This document shows positions 1 through 8,427 of a DNA stretch of 64,000 bases, one piece after another. A program made the translations under genes and the position numbers. Origin of the DNA: DASXKD01 sp963806145. GTDB lineage: Bacteria; Actinomycetota; Actinomycetes; Streptosporangiales; Streptosporangiaceae. The notes beneath the pieces are model-generated. The model had not been told where the DNA came from, searched no databases, and saw only the letters and a program-made list of their open reading frames with translations. The stretch's first letter is position 1; every line of letters begins with the position of its first letter. Location of the stretch: positions 81,171 to 145,170 of the forward strand of contig CAWDXD010000032.1 in assembly GCA_963806145.1 (NCBI GenBank), read 5' to 3'.

Positions 1-1370
1 GCCGTGCCGACTACCGATGCGATCATGGTGCCGGCAGGGGCGGCGATCGCGCGGCCGGGTTCGCAGGCCAGTTGCACGGGGTAGGGCAACTCGGCTGCCG
101 CGGTTTTGATCGCGGCGGCGTAGTCGGCCAGCGGCGGCGGGTCGGTATCGTAGCGGACCGGGAATCCGCCTCCCACGTCGAGCATGGCCAGCCTGATCCC
201 GTCGGCGGCCAGGGCAGTCATGATCTGCGCGCAGCGGCGGATGGGATCGTCCCACGCCTTGGGGTCCATGGTCTGTGATCCGACGTGGAATGCCAGCCCG
301 TACGGGTTCAGGCCCAGTGACCTTGCCAGCCGCGCCAGTCCCGGGGCCTGCTCGGGCCGGATCCCGAACTTACCCTGGTCGCCGACCGTGCCATCGGCAC
401 CGGCGTCCAAGCGCAGTAGCACCGCGGACCCGGGGGCGCTCCGGGCGATCTTGTGCAGTTCGGTATCGCTGTCGGCGGCGAACCGCCAGACCCCGGCCTT
501 GTAGGCGCGGGCGATGTCATGGGCGGGTTTGACCGGGTGGGTGAAAAGCACCTCAGACGCGTCCGCGCCAGCCCGGATCGCTGCACGGACCTCGGCCCAG
601 GAGGCGGCCTCAAACCGGCACCCGGCTGCGTGCAGGCAGGCCAGCAGCCGGGAATGGGGGTTTGCCTTGACCGCGTAGTGGACGGCTACTCCAGGCAGTG
701 CTGCGGCCAGCTCGGCGAAGGTGTCCTTAGCCCGGGCGAGATCGAGCAGCACATACGGGGTGGCCGGCTGCGCGCCGGGGACGGTCCAGGCTGCGCTCCG
801 GCGGGCCGAGGCCTCCGTGCCATACCAGGCCACGTCCGCGGCAACCTTGCCGACCGCGAACCCCAGCCATATCCCACCGGGCAGTGGCCGGGCCAGCCAC
901 GCAGCCCCGGCCAGGCACCCCGGGCGGATCAGGAACCCGTCCAGCGCTTCTGCGAGCACGCACGAGGCCAGCTGTTCTGTGATCGCGTGCCATGTCCCGG
1001 CGGCTAGCCTCCGCAAACCGTCCAGGTGGGCCGTGGCCCGGCGGGCCGCAGTCGTCGCCTTTACCCCGACGCACCCATAAAACCCCAGGGCTTCGCAGAT
1101 GGTGGCCAGCCCGGCGGCGGCCAGAAGCGACCCGGCGGTCAGGTACCCGGCGGTGAAACCGCTGATAGCGGCGATGGTGCCGCACACCTCGGCCAGCCCG
1201 AACCGGGCCCGCCACGTCTGCCACCACCCCGCCCTGGCTGGCGGCATGCAGCGGTCAGTCGCCCGCCGCCCAGATACGGCACTGCCGGGAACATCCCCGG
1301 CCGGCAACGCCGGCATGCCCTCGGCGCTCCTAACCGCCAGCGCCGCAGCCGTAACCCCGCGCTCGCTCAT
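1..1370 (-). CDS. Hydrophobic-domain/PLP fold-III amino acid decarboxylase fusion (partial, runs off left edge)
   Basis: The reading frame is open from an ATG at 1370 to the window edge, about 456 codons, with GGGGG a few bases upstream as a possible ribosome site. Residues about 200-456 match the alanine-racemase-fold PLP decarboxylases (ornithine, lysine or diaminopimelate decarboxylase family). The PLP lysine is K235 in YAVKANP. HVGSQ lies near 362, DVGGGFP near 398 and the phosphate-binding EPGRA near 437. The C-terminal domain with the second active-site cysteine lies outside the window. Residues about 57-185 contain hydrophobic stretches (58-102 and 152-182) and an E.LD..L.RP...GK..AD..WY pattern not found in soluble decarboxylases, so the enzyme may be membrane-associated. 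Substrate cannot be decided. The family is certain; the fusion is read directly from one uninterrupted frame. Confidence 0.8.
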   Translation of the reverse strand, partial: MSERGVTAAALAVRSAEGMPALPAGDVPGSAVSGRRATDRCMPPARAGWWQTWRARFGLAEVCGTIAAISGFTAGYLTAGSLLAAAGLATICEALGFYGCVGVKATTAARRATAHLDGLRRLAAGTWHAITEQLASCVLAEALDGFLIRPGCLAGAAWLARPLPGGIWLGFAVGKVAADVAWYGTEASARRSAAWTVPGAQPATPYVLLDLARAKDTFAELAAALPGVAVHYAVKANPHSRLLACLHAAGCRFEAASWAEVRAAIRAGADASEVLFTHPVKPAHDIARAYKAGVWRFAADSDTELHKIARSAPGSAVLLRLDAGADGTVGDQGKFGIRPEQAPGLARLARSLGLNPYGLAFHVGSQTMDPKAWDDPIRRCAQIMTALAADGIRLAMLDVGGGFPVRYDTDPPPLADYAAAIKTAAAELPYPVQLACEPGRAIAAPAGTMIASVVGT

Positions 1371-1661
1371 GCTGATCCCCCGTCATCCGCACCTTCCCGC
1401 AACGCGGGTAGTGCCCTCTGTAAATAGGGGAGGCCAGCGCGGTCTTGATACACGATTTAAGGCGAGATTGCGCGGACATGACGCTGAACGTTCGGTGCCC
1501 GCGCCTCCGTGGAGGGGAGCGTGCCGAGCTGCGGGTGCGGCAACAGGCGCCGGCGAGCTGGCCCATGCGTGCGCCGCGGCGCGGGCCGCCAGTCCCCGGC
1601 CTTAAGAGCCGCTCACCGGCTCCCAGGTCAGGCCCAGTCTGTGTGCCTGCATATGAGGCCC

Positions 1662-1681
1662 GGGGCAGGTGTCCCTGCCCC
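1662..1681. terminator. Small GC-rich hairpin in the 1371-2008 intergenic stretch
   Basis: GGGGCAGG and CCTGCCCC form an 8-bp stem with a 4-base loop. No T-run follows, so a terminator role is only possible. Apart from this hairpin and the HIT remnant at 1696, nothing recognisable was seen in 1371-2008. Confidence 0.3.
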
Positions 1682-1695
1682 TGTAGCCTTCGCGA

Positions 1696-1833
1696 ATGGA
1701 TGAGTGCGTTTTCTGCCCTATTGCGGCCGGTGAGGTAGACGCCGACCTAGTGGCCCGAGGTTCCCCGCTCGGAGCGTCTCCAGCAAACGGCCCGCATCCG
1801 GCAGGTGCTCACATCCAGCGCTTACCCGGCTGA
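1696..1833 (+). pseudogene. HIT-family protein N-terminal remnant
   Basis: This 45-codon frame begins MDECVFCPIAAGEVDADLV, which resembles the start of HIT nucleotide hydrolases (CxFC.I..GE.PA..V). After about 20 residues the similarity stops, and the frame ends at a TGA without the HxHxH catalytic motif. No other frame downstream continues it. It is best read as a truncated relic. The match is short, so chance similarity is possible. Confidence 0.4.
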
Positions 1834-2008
1834 GCGCTAGCTCCTCGACGAGGGCCCACCGGCTCCCAGATCCCGGTTCCGCGTCCGCGCTCAGCCGGGC
1901 CGTTTCGCCGCCGCATGGCACGACGACATCTACGACATTTGCGGGTTCAACGGCCCTGGCCTGCTCGTTCATACTTCACGAGCATGGCGCCGGGGGCGGG
2001 AGCTCAGT

Positions 2009-3422
2009 TTGAAGATTGACACAACGGGGGTTGCTCAGCTGCTGGCGGCGCTTGCCACACTGCTGGTGGCCGCGCACGCGCTGGGGGCGCTGTTCGCTCG
2101 CTTCCGGCAGCCGAGGGTGATAGGTGAGATCGCCGCCGGGCTGGTACTCGGGCCGACGCTGCTCGGGCACGTGGCGCCGGGCGCGGCATCCTGGCTGTTT
2201 CCCGCGGCCGGCGTGACACCGACGGTGCTCGGCGCGGTTTACCAGCTTGGCCTGCTGTTGTTGCTGTTCTGCTCCGGCGCGCAGATCAGTGCCACCCACA
2301 AGCGGGGCGAGAACAAGACGGTGGGCTGGATCTTCACCACCGGCACGGTCCTGCCCTTCTTCGCCGGGCTGGGGCTGCTGCACGTCCTGGACCTGCGGTC
2401 TTCGTGGGGCCCGCACGCCAACGCGGCCTCGTTCCTGCTCATTTTCGCGATCGCCATGGCGGTGACGAGCATTCCGGTGATCTCGAAGATCATGCACGAC
2501 CTGGGCATCCTGGACACTCCGTTCGCCCGGGTGGTGCTCGGGGTCGCGGTGGCCGAGGACATCGTCTTGTACGTGATCCTGGCGGTGTCCCTCGGCCTTG
2601 CCCAGACAGGTACGGGAGCACTCTTCGGGCTGCCGCCGCTGTTGGGGATCGGGCCCGGCACGGCCGCTGACATGGCCTACCACGTGGTGGCCACGCTGGC
2701 CGTGCTGGGAGCGGCGCTGACGTTCGGCCCGCGCATCTACCGGGTGGCCGCGGTCTCGCGGCTCAACCTGATCCGCCAGGCCAGCCCGGTCGCCTATGAC
2801 CTGGCACTCATGCTCGCCGCGACGCTGCTCTGCCTGTTCCTGGGCATCGAGGGTTTCTTCGGCGCGTTCGTCGCCGGCGTCGCGGTCGGCCGGGCCACGG
2901 GCACCGCAGACGGCCGACGGACGCACCGCAGCGGGCGGGAAGAACGCAGCTGGCGGGGGGATCGCGCCGGACGCCATCCGCTCCATCCAGGGCTTCGCGT
3001 TCGCCTTCTTCATCCCCATCTACTTCGCCATCGTCGGCCTGCAACTGGACCTGAGCCGCGGCTTCAGCGTCGGGTTCTTCCTGCTCTTCCTGGTGCTGGC
3101 GTGCGCCGTCAAGGCGGGGAGCGTCTACCTGGGCGCGCGGCTGGCCGGCCAGGCCAGCGCTTCGTCGCTGAACCTGGCGGTGGCGCTGAACGCCAGAGGC
3201 GGCCCAGGGATCGTCGTGGCATCCGTTGCCTACGGGGCAGGCATCATCGACCAGCCGTTCTACGCGGTGCTGGTCATGCTGGCGATCGTGACCTCGCTCT
3301 TCGCCGGGTCGTGGCTCGCCCATGTGCCCAGGGAGCGGCTGCTGGCCGAAGAGGGCCTGCCCGCGTGGCGACGGCCGTGGCGCGCGGGGCGGGGACCGGC
3401 TCCCGAGCCGGCCGACCCGTAA
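2009..3422 (+). pseudogene. Cation/proton antiporter (CPA2/Kef-type), split by a +1 frameshift
   Basis: The first frame, from a TTG at 2009, encodes about 300 residues of a multi-pass antiporter, with the PRVIGEIAAGLVLGPTLLG opening typical of CPA2 exchangers and the motif VAVAEDIVLY. Near 2895-2935, in a linker rich in Gly and Ala, the homology moves to another frame. That frame continues through IRSIQGFAFAFFIPIYFAIVG and NARGGPGIVVASVAYGAGII to a stop at 3420-3422. The length 2009-3422 is one base more than a multiple of three, so a single extra base explains the split. The joined product would be about 470 residues, the usual size for the transmembrane part of the family. The unshifted frame would instead run with unrelated sequence to 3454. 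Either a recent pseudogene or a sequence error. Confidence 0.75.
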
Positions 3423-3468
3423 CGCGGCGGTGTTACGGGCCGGCGCTTCGATGATTGGAGGGGTTGCT

Positions 3469-4125
3469 ATGACGGCGGTGCCGCTAGCAGGCGCGCATGG
3501 GGTGATCGGAGGGGTTGCGGTGGAGGCTCCGGCCGTCCATGCCACCGCCGACGTGGATGAGACCGCGGACCTGGGGCCGGGCACCACGGTGTGGCATCTG
3601 GCCCAGATACGGGAGAACGCGCGGCTCGGGACCGACTGCATCGTCGGGCGGGGTGCCTACGTCGGCCCGGGGGTCGTCGTCGGCGACCAGGTCAAGCTGC
3701 AGAACTATGCGCTCGTCTATGAGCCGGCCCGGCTGGAGGACCAGGTCTTCATCGGTCCCGCGGTGATCCTCACGAACGATCTTTTCCCGCGCTCCGCCGA
3801 CGCGAGCGGGAAGCTGAAGCGGCCGGCGGACTGGGAGGCGCTCGGCGTCGTGGTCCGGCGGGGCGCATCGATCGGGGCACGGGCCGTGGTCCTCCCGGGA
3901 GTGGCCGTGGGCTGCTGGGCGATGATCGCCGCCGCGGCCGTGGTGACCAAGGACGTTCCCGATTTCGCGCTGGTCGCCGGGATCCCGGCCCGCCGGACCG
4001 GCTGGGTCGGCCGGGCCGGCGTCAAGCTGGTGGCCGACGGAGCCGGCCGGTGGCGCTGCCCGCAGACCGGCGAACGGTACCTGGAGTCCGGCGAGACGCT
4101 CACCCCGCTGGCGGGCCAGGCCTGA
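3469..4125 (+). CDS. Left-handed beta-helix N-acetyltransferase, WlbB/WbpD-like
   Basis: The 218-residue protein has hexapeptide repeats (isoleucine-patch type) and the block GPAVILTNDLFPRS, which is characteristic of acyltransferases that acetylate the 3-amino group of UDP-2-acetamido-3-amino-2,3-dideoxy-glucuronate. The ATG at 3469 is preceded by GGAGG at a good distance, so it is preferred over upstream in-frame codons. The C-terminal 35 residues hold a possible metal-binding or beta extension (WRCPQTGERY). The dehydrogenase and aminotransferase expected to precede it in the pathway lie at the other end of the locus on the opposite strand (15957-17042 and 14833-15960). The family is clear; the exact sugar is inferred from this context. 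Confidence 0.85.
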   Translation: MTAVPLAGAHGVIGGVAVEAPAVHATADVDETADLGPGTTVWHLAQIRENARLGTDCIVGRGAYVGPGVVVGDQVKLQNYALVYEPARLEDQVFIGPAVILTNDLFPRSADASGKLKRPADWEALGVVVRRGASIGARAVVLPGVAVGCWAMIAAAAVVTKDVPDFALVAGIPARRTGWVGRAGVKLVADGAGRWRCPQTGERYLESGETLTPLAGQA

Positions 4126-4188
4126 GCCCGGCACCACGGGGCGCAGCCGCGACGGGCCCGGCCGCCGCATAGTCCCCGGCGGGAGTCC

Positions 4189-5025
4189 TCAGAAGTTCGG
4201 GCGCAGCCAGGGGCGGTCCCGCACCCAGTACTGCGCCCTCAGGCTGTAGTGCTGGCCGTCCAGGCCAGCGGGCGGGCCGTCGTGCCAGTCGCCCGAGTAC
4301 CAGGCACCGACGCATCCCCAGATGTCACCGGCGCGGTAGACGCCGCGAGACTGATTGCCGTGCTGGCGCAGCCACCATACCCAGCCCTCGTAGCATCCCC
4401 TCAGCCAGCCGCCGAGCACGTCGACGGCCGCGGCGGTGGAGTCGCGGTTCCACGGGAACACGCCGGGCCAGCTGGTGGACTTGGTGCCGACGATCCCGAA
4501 CGTGACCGGGCACGGCGGGCGCCGGTATCCGGGCAGGCAGCGAGCCTGGTCGGGCACGTAGTCTCCCTGGTTGCGCTGGTACCAGTCCGATTCCATGTAG
4601 GCAATGGCGCGGAACAGGTTGTCCGGCAGCCCCCACTTCACCGCCGCCCACTGGAAGATCTCATCGGTGGTGCCGGTGAAGCGGCCGGAGATCCGGCCGA
4701 TGATGTACCTGTTCCAGCGCGGATCGTGCGCGTGCGTGGCCACCTGCTCGCGCCGGAGCCGCAGGTGGCGGGGCATGACCTGATTGAACGGGGCGTTGGC
4801 GCGCCGTGGCTCCCAGGTGGACCGGCGGACCTTGGCGGCCGCGGCGGAATCACCGGGCAGCGAGCCGAACGAGCCGACCGGCTGCAGGGCGAAATACCCG
4901 TCGGGCGGCGGAGGAACGTTCTCCGAGACCTCCCCGCCCCGCGGCTGGGCGACCTCCAGGGCCACCACCGTGCTCAAGATGATCAGGCCGATCACCAGCA
5001 GCGTCGAGAACAAGGGCCGAAGCAT
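4189..5025 (-). CDS. Membrane-anchored lytic-transglycosylase-like protein
   Basis: The 278-residue product has one N-terminal hydrophobic segment (residues 6-26) that would anchor or export it, then an extracellular domain. Around residues 128-150 the sequence WGLPDNLFRAIAYMESDWYQ resembles the SLT/goose-lysozyme catalytic region, with E145 as the likely catalytic acid. Many Trp residues and paired Cys residues suggest a carbohydrate-binding secreted fold. The ATG at 5025 is chosen because the upstream gene ends at 5084. It is the last gene of the polysaccharide operon and may cleave glycan or peptidoglycan during polymer export. The enzymatic class is inferred from a short motif. Confidence 0.65.
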   Translation of the reverse strand: MLRPLFSTLLVIGLIILSTVVALEVAQPRGGEVSENVPPPPDGYFALQPVGSFGSLPGDSAAAAKVRRSTWEPRRANAPFNQVMPRHLRLRREQVATHAHDPRWNRYIIGRISGRFTGTTDEIFQWAAVKWGLPDNLFRAIAYMESDWYQRNQGDYVPDQARCLPGYRRPPCPVTFGIVGTKSTSWPGVFPWNRDSTAAAVDVLGGWLRGCYEGWVWWLRQHGNQSRGVYRAGDIWGCVGAWYSGDWHDGPPAGLDGQHYSLRAQYWVRDRPWLRPNF

Positions 5026-5083
5026 GCCGGGAACGCCGGTCAACCCCCGTGCCTTTCCGGCTCGAGGCTGGCCGGGCGCAGGC

Positions 5084-6340
5084 CTACCAGCGCCCCCGGT
5101 GCGGCCGGATCCGGCCCGGGCCGGCCCGGGCACCGTCACGGATGCTCTCGAAGGCACCGTCACGGGCCATAGCGTCCGGCGGGCAGGCCCGCCGCAGTTC
5201 GGCCGCGATCTCCGGGGGAGTGAACCAGAAGGGCAGGTCACGGCCTTCGGCGAGACGCTCGCGCAGTTCGGTGCCGGAGATGGAGAAGGCCGCGTCTCCC
5301 GGCGGCACCTCATCCTCCGGCAGGTAGGCACCGCGGTCCGGCAGGTACACCAGCCGCCGGAACGTCATGATCTCGATCCCGAGCTCCCCGGCGTGCCGCT
5401 TCAGCAGTTCCTGGGCGGCATACGGCTCGTAGAACGGCCGCCCGGCGGCGTCGGCACCCGGGCCGGCGTGATCGCGGCCAACGATGAAATGCGTCGCGCC
5501 GTAGTTCCTGCGGATGATCGCGTGCCACAGCGCCTCCCGGGGCCCGGCCATCCGCATGGCCAGCGGCAGCAGCGACAACAGCACCCGGCCCGGCGGGTAG
5601 TACCGCAGGATCGCCTGATAACACCGCACCCGGGTGGCGTGATCGATGTCGCCGGGCTTGGTCGGCCCCACCACCGGATGGAGCAGGACGTGCGCGTCGG
5701 CCTGCCCTGCCGCCCGGAGGGTGAGTTCCAGGTGCGCCCGGTGCATCGGGTTGCGGGTCTGGAACGCCACCACCCGCGACCAGCCGCGCCGCCGGAACTC
5801 GGCGCGCAGTTCCGCGGGCGTATGGCGGATCGGCGGGAAGGCCGGGCGCGGGGGCGGCCGCACCACGTCCAGCTCACCCGTGACGTACCGGGGATGAACG
5901 TGCCGGAGCAGGTAGCGGGCCCCGGCATGGGCCGGGTCGGCGGTCCCGAATACCGCGTCGGCTTCGGCGGCGAGGTCAGGCCGCCAGGACTCGGTGACAT
6001 GCAATACGCCAAGCAGGGTGTCGTCGTGGTCCCGCAGCGCCAGGCTCCGCCCGGGAGGAACCATCGTCGCCAGCTCCTCCGGCAGGTCCAGGGTGACCGG
6101 GATGGGCCACAGGGTCCCGTCCGCCAGGCGCATGGACTCACACACCCGCGCATAGTCGTCCCGGCCAAGGAAGCCGCGCAGCGGTGCGAACCCGCCGCAG
6201 GAAAGCAACTCCAGATCGGCGCGCTGGCGCCGGGTGAGCTGCCAGGACGGCAGCTTCGCGGCACGGCGGTCGAACGCCGCGGCCTCGCGGGCCGGCCTGG
6301 CCGGGGCGCCGGGCGCCGGCCGGATGACGGTGACAGTCAC
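5084..6340 (-). CDS. sat: Sulfate adenylyltransferase (ATP sulfurylase)
   Basis: The 418-residue protein matches the monofunctional ATP sulfurylase family, which makes adenosine 5'-phosphosulfate from ATP and sulfate. It has the N-terminal PUA-like domain and the catalytic motif QTRNPMHRAH at residues 194-203 (equivalent to QxRNPxHxGH), then VGRDHAGPG at about 287-295. The start is GTG at 6340, with AGGAG five bases upstream; an adjacent GTG at 6343 is in frame but too close to that site. It lies 14 bases after the sulfotransferase gene in the same operon. APS kinase is not in this window and is not fused here, so PAPS formation would need a gene elsewhere. Its place in a polysaccharide operon points to supply of activated sulfate for polymer sulfation rather than cysteine synthesis. 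Confidence 0.9.
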   Translation of the reverse strand: MTVTVIRPAPGAPARPAREAAAFDRRAAKLPSWQLTRRQRADLELLSCGGFAPLRGFLGRDDYARVCESMRLADGTLWPIPVTLDLPEELATMVPPGRSLALRDHDDTLLGVLHVTESWRPDLAAEADAVFGTADPAHAGARYLLRHVHPRYVTGELDVVRPPPRPAFPPIRHTPAELRAEFRRRGWSRVVAFQTRNPMHRAHLELTLRAAGQADAHVLLHPVVGPTKPGDIDHATRVRCYQAILRYYPPGRVLLSLLPLAMRMAGPREALWHAIIRRNYGATHFIVGRDHAGPGADAAGRPFYEPYAAQELLKRHAGELGIEIMTFRRLVYLPDRGAYLPEDEVPPGDAAFSISGTELRERLAEGRDLPFWFTPPEIAAELRRACPPDAMARDGAFESIRDGARAGPGRIRPHRGRW

Positions 6341-6354
6341 CACTACTCCTGTCG

Positions 6355-7200
6355 CTACTGAGGTCGCCGGAATGCCTGGTAAACCCACTGGGCACGGTCC
6401 CGGAGCAGGGCCAGGGCGGGCTCTTCCCACTGCTCCCGCAGGGCCGCCTTGGACCGGTCCCGGTCCCCGGACGGAACCCAGGCCGCCGCCGTCCCCGCAC
6501 CCGCCTGCTCCTGGCTGCGGCGGGTCAGCAGCGCGATCTCGGGAAGCAGGTCCTCGGCGGTCACCGTGCCGGACTCGAAACCGAGCAGCACCGGCGACAG
6601 CGTGCCGCGAAGCTTGATCAACTCGAAGCACCGGCTCGTGTTCTGCTCGGTCGGCTCGAATTCGGCGAACCTGGTGCCGAACCTGTCGTTGACCCGCCGG
6701 GTTACCATCCCGAAGTCCTGGGTGACCTCCTCGAAGTCGGCGACCACCATCCGGTCACGGCAGGGCAGCAGCCGCCGGTAGAACCGCGTGTACGCGACCA
6801 GCGCGTCCCGCAGTGCCACGTCCGGCTCCCGTACGAGCTGCGACAAGATCGCTTCCCGTGGGTCCCTGATGACGGCCAGCGCGGGGACACCGGCCCGCGC
6901 CGCCGCGACAAGCTGCGCCGGGGCGTGCAGGTGATGGGCGAGCCGTACCGGCCCCGGCTGGGCAAGCTGCAGCGCGTAGACCGCGAACGTGGAGGCGCAC
7001 CGGGTATAGCCGTCGATCACCAGCTCGGTGGCGGAACTGATCACTTCCGGGCTCGGCCCGGGGTACTTGAGCCGGGCAAATGGCAGGTACAGCGTGGGGG
7101 ACTCGGAGAACCGCGCCCGGAGCCGGTGCCGGGCCCGGCGCGCCAGCGTCGCCCGCTGATGCCGTTCCCTGCGGGCCGCGAGTGCCTGCGCCGAAGTCAT
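6355..7200 (-). CDS. Sulfotransferase family protein
   Basis: The 281-residue protein has a PAPS-dependent sulfotransferase pattern. The segment VIDGYTRCASTF (about 61-72) sits where the 5'-phosphosulfate-binding loop occurs, and AVIRDPREAILS (109-120) matches the 3'-phosphate-binding R.PR....S loop. The N-terminus is basic and there is no signal peptide or clear membrane segment, so it should act in the cytoplasm on a lipid-linked or nucleotide-linked sugar. It lies between a glycosyltransferase (3 bases away) and ATP sulfurylase (14 bases away), which strongly supports sulfation. The loop departs from the usual PRSGST, so another nucleotide-binding role cannot be excluded. Confidence 0.75.
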   Translation of the reverse strand: MTSAQALAARRERHQRATLARRARHRLRARFSESPTLYLPFARLKYPGPSPEVISSATELVIDGYTRCASTFAVYALQLAQPGPVRLAHHLHAPAQLVAAARAGVPALAVIRDPREAILSQLVREPDVALRDALVAYTRFYRRLLPCRDRMVVADFEEVTQDFGMVTRRVNDRFGTRFAEFEPTEQNTSRCFELIKLRGTLSPVLLGFESGTVTAEDLLPEIALLTRRSQEQAGAGTAAAWVPSGDRDRSKAALREQWEEPALALLRDRAQWVYQAFRRPQ

Positions 7201-7203
7201 GGC

Positions 7204-8427
7204 TCACGCTCCCTTGACGGCGAGGTCGGCAACGCCGGCCGGGGCGGGCACCGTCGGGGCGCCCAGCAGGCGCTGGTACACGCCGAGGTAGGCGTCCTCC
7301 TGCCGGTCCCAGGCCACCCGTTCGGCGACCAGCCGCCGCCCGGCCTGCCCCAGCTCCGCCCGCCGCGCGGGGTCGCTGAGCAGCTCGTCGATCAGCCGTG
7401 CGAAGCCGGCCACGTCCCCGGGAAGTGCATAAGCGGCAGCCTCGCAGGCGAGTGCGCGGGTCTCGGCCAGGTCGAAGCTCACGAAGGGCAGGCCGAAGGC
7501 CATGTACTCCATGCCCTTGACCGGGGACACGATCTCTTCCATGTTCGGCTCCAGGCCGAGGTCCGCGGTGGACAGGTAGGTGAAGGCCTCGTCCTGGCCG
7601 GCCCAGCCCGGGAACGACACCCACTGCGAGATCTCGAGTTGCGCGGCCAGCCGTATGGCATGAACTCGTGCTTCACCGTCGCCGACGAACGCGAAATGGC
7701 AGTCGGTGCGCCCGATGTCATGGACCAGGCAGGCGACCGCCCGCAGGGCGAGGTCGAGCCGGTCCTGCGGGCCCATGTGGCCCAGCCAGCAGCACAGGAA
7801 CGGCTTCCCGCACTTGAGCTCCAGCCGTGGTTCCCGCCGGTGGGCACTGGCAAGGACCGGGCCGTTGCCCACCACCGTCACCGCTTCCGGCGGCAGGCCG
7901 CCCCGGGTGAGCGCCGCCTCCCGCAGCGTCGCGTTGACCGTGATCACCTGGTCCGCCGCCCGGTAGCTGCGCCGCTCCAGCCAGCGCAGCGCCCGGTACA
8001 CGGCGCCGCGGCGCCCGTAGCGCAGCACGTACAGCTCCGGGGACAGGTCCCGCTGATCCAGCACGAGCGGCCGCCCCAGCAGCCGGTACGGTGCCGCGAG
8101 CGCGAAATAGATGTCCGGGGTACCGCTGACCTGGATGGCGTCGAACCTGTCGCGCCGGAAGACCCCGGCCGCCAGCCACGCGGCCATCGCGAACGAATAC
8201 CCGTACTCCCAGGCGAAGCCCAGCTTGCCGGTGCCGTCGGCGGGCGCCCGGTAGGTGCGCAGCCCGGCCCCGGCGGGGCAGGAGTTGGCAGGGTCGCTGC
8301 GGCAGATCACCGTGACCCGGTAGCCGTGGCCGTGCAGCGACGACACCTGTTTCTGCAGCCGGTGGTCCCGGGCCAGGGCGACGTTCTCCACCACGAGCAG
8401 GATGTGCGGCTGCCGTGCGCCGGTCAT
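7204..8427 (-). CDS. Family 4-type glycosyltransferase (GT-B fold)
   Basis: The 407-residue protein has the two-domain GT-B layout of GT4 enzymes. The N-terminal Rossmann region starts ILLVVENVALARDHRLQKQ. The C-terminal donor domain has LGHMGPQDRLDLALRA and the E-x7-E-like region SPVKGMEYMAFGLPFVSFD, followed by a typical C-terminal helix. No export signal is present. It should add one sugar from a nucleotide donor to the lipid-linked repeat unit on the cytoplasmic face. Its ATG overlaps the stop of the phosphatase gene by 4 bases, indicating translational coupling. Donor and acceptor are not predictable. Confidence 0.88.
   Translation of the reverse strand: MTGARQPHILLVVENVALARDHRLQKQVSSLHGHGYRVTVICRSDPANSCPAGAGLRTYRAPADGTGKLGFAWEYGYSFAMAAWLAAGVFRRDRFDAIQVSGTPDIYFALAAPYRLLGRPLVLDQRDLSPELYVLRYGRRGAVYRALRWLERRSYRAADQVITVNATLREAALTRGGLPPEAVTVVGNGPVLASAHRREPRLELKCGKPFLCCWLGHMGPQDRLDLALRAVACLVHDIGRTDCHFAFVGDGEARVHAIRLAAQLEISQWVSFPGWAGQDEAFTYLSTADLGLEPNMEEIVSPVKGMEYMAFGLPFVSFDLAETRALACEAAAYALPGDVAGFARLIDELLSDPARRAELGQAGRRLVAERVAWDRQEDAYLGVYQRLLGAPTVPAPAGVADLAVKGA

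Noticed and set aside
4784..6361. A long plus-strand open frame of 525 codons across the transglycosylase-like and ATP sulfurylase genes
   Set aside because: It is antisense to two recognised genes, has no family similarity and the composition typical of a GC-rich shadow frame.
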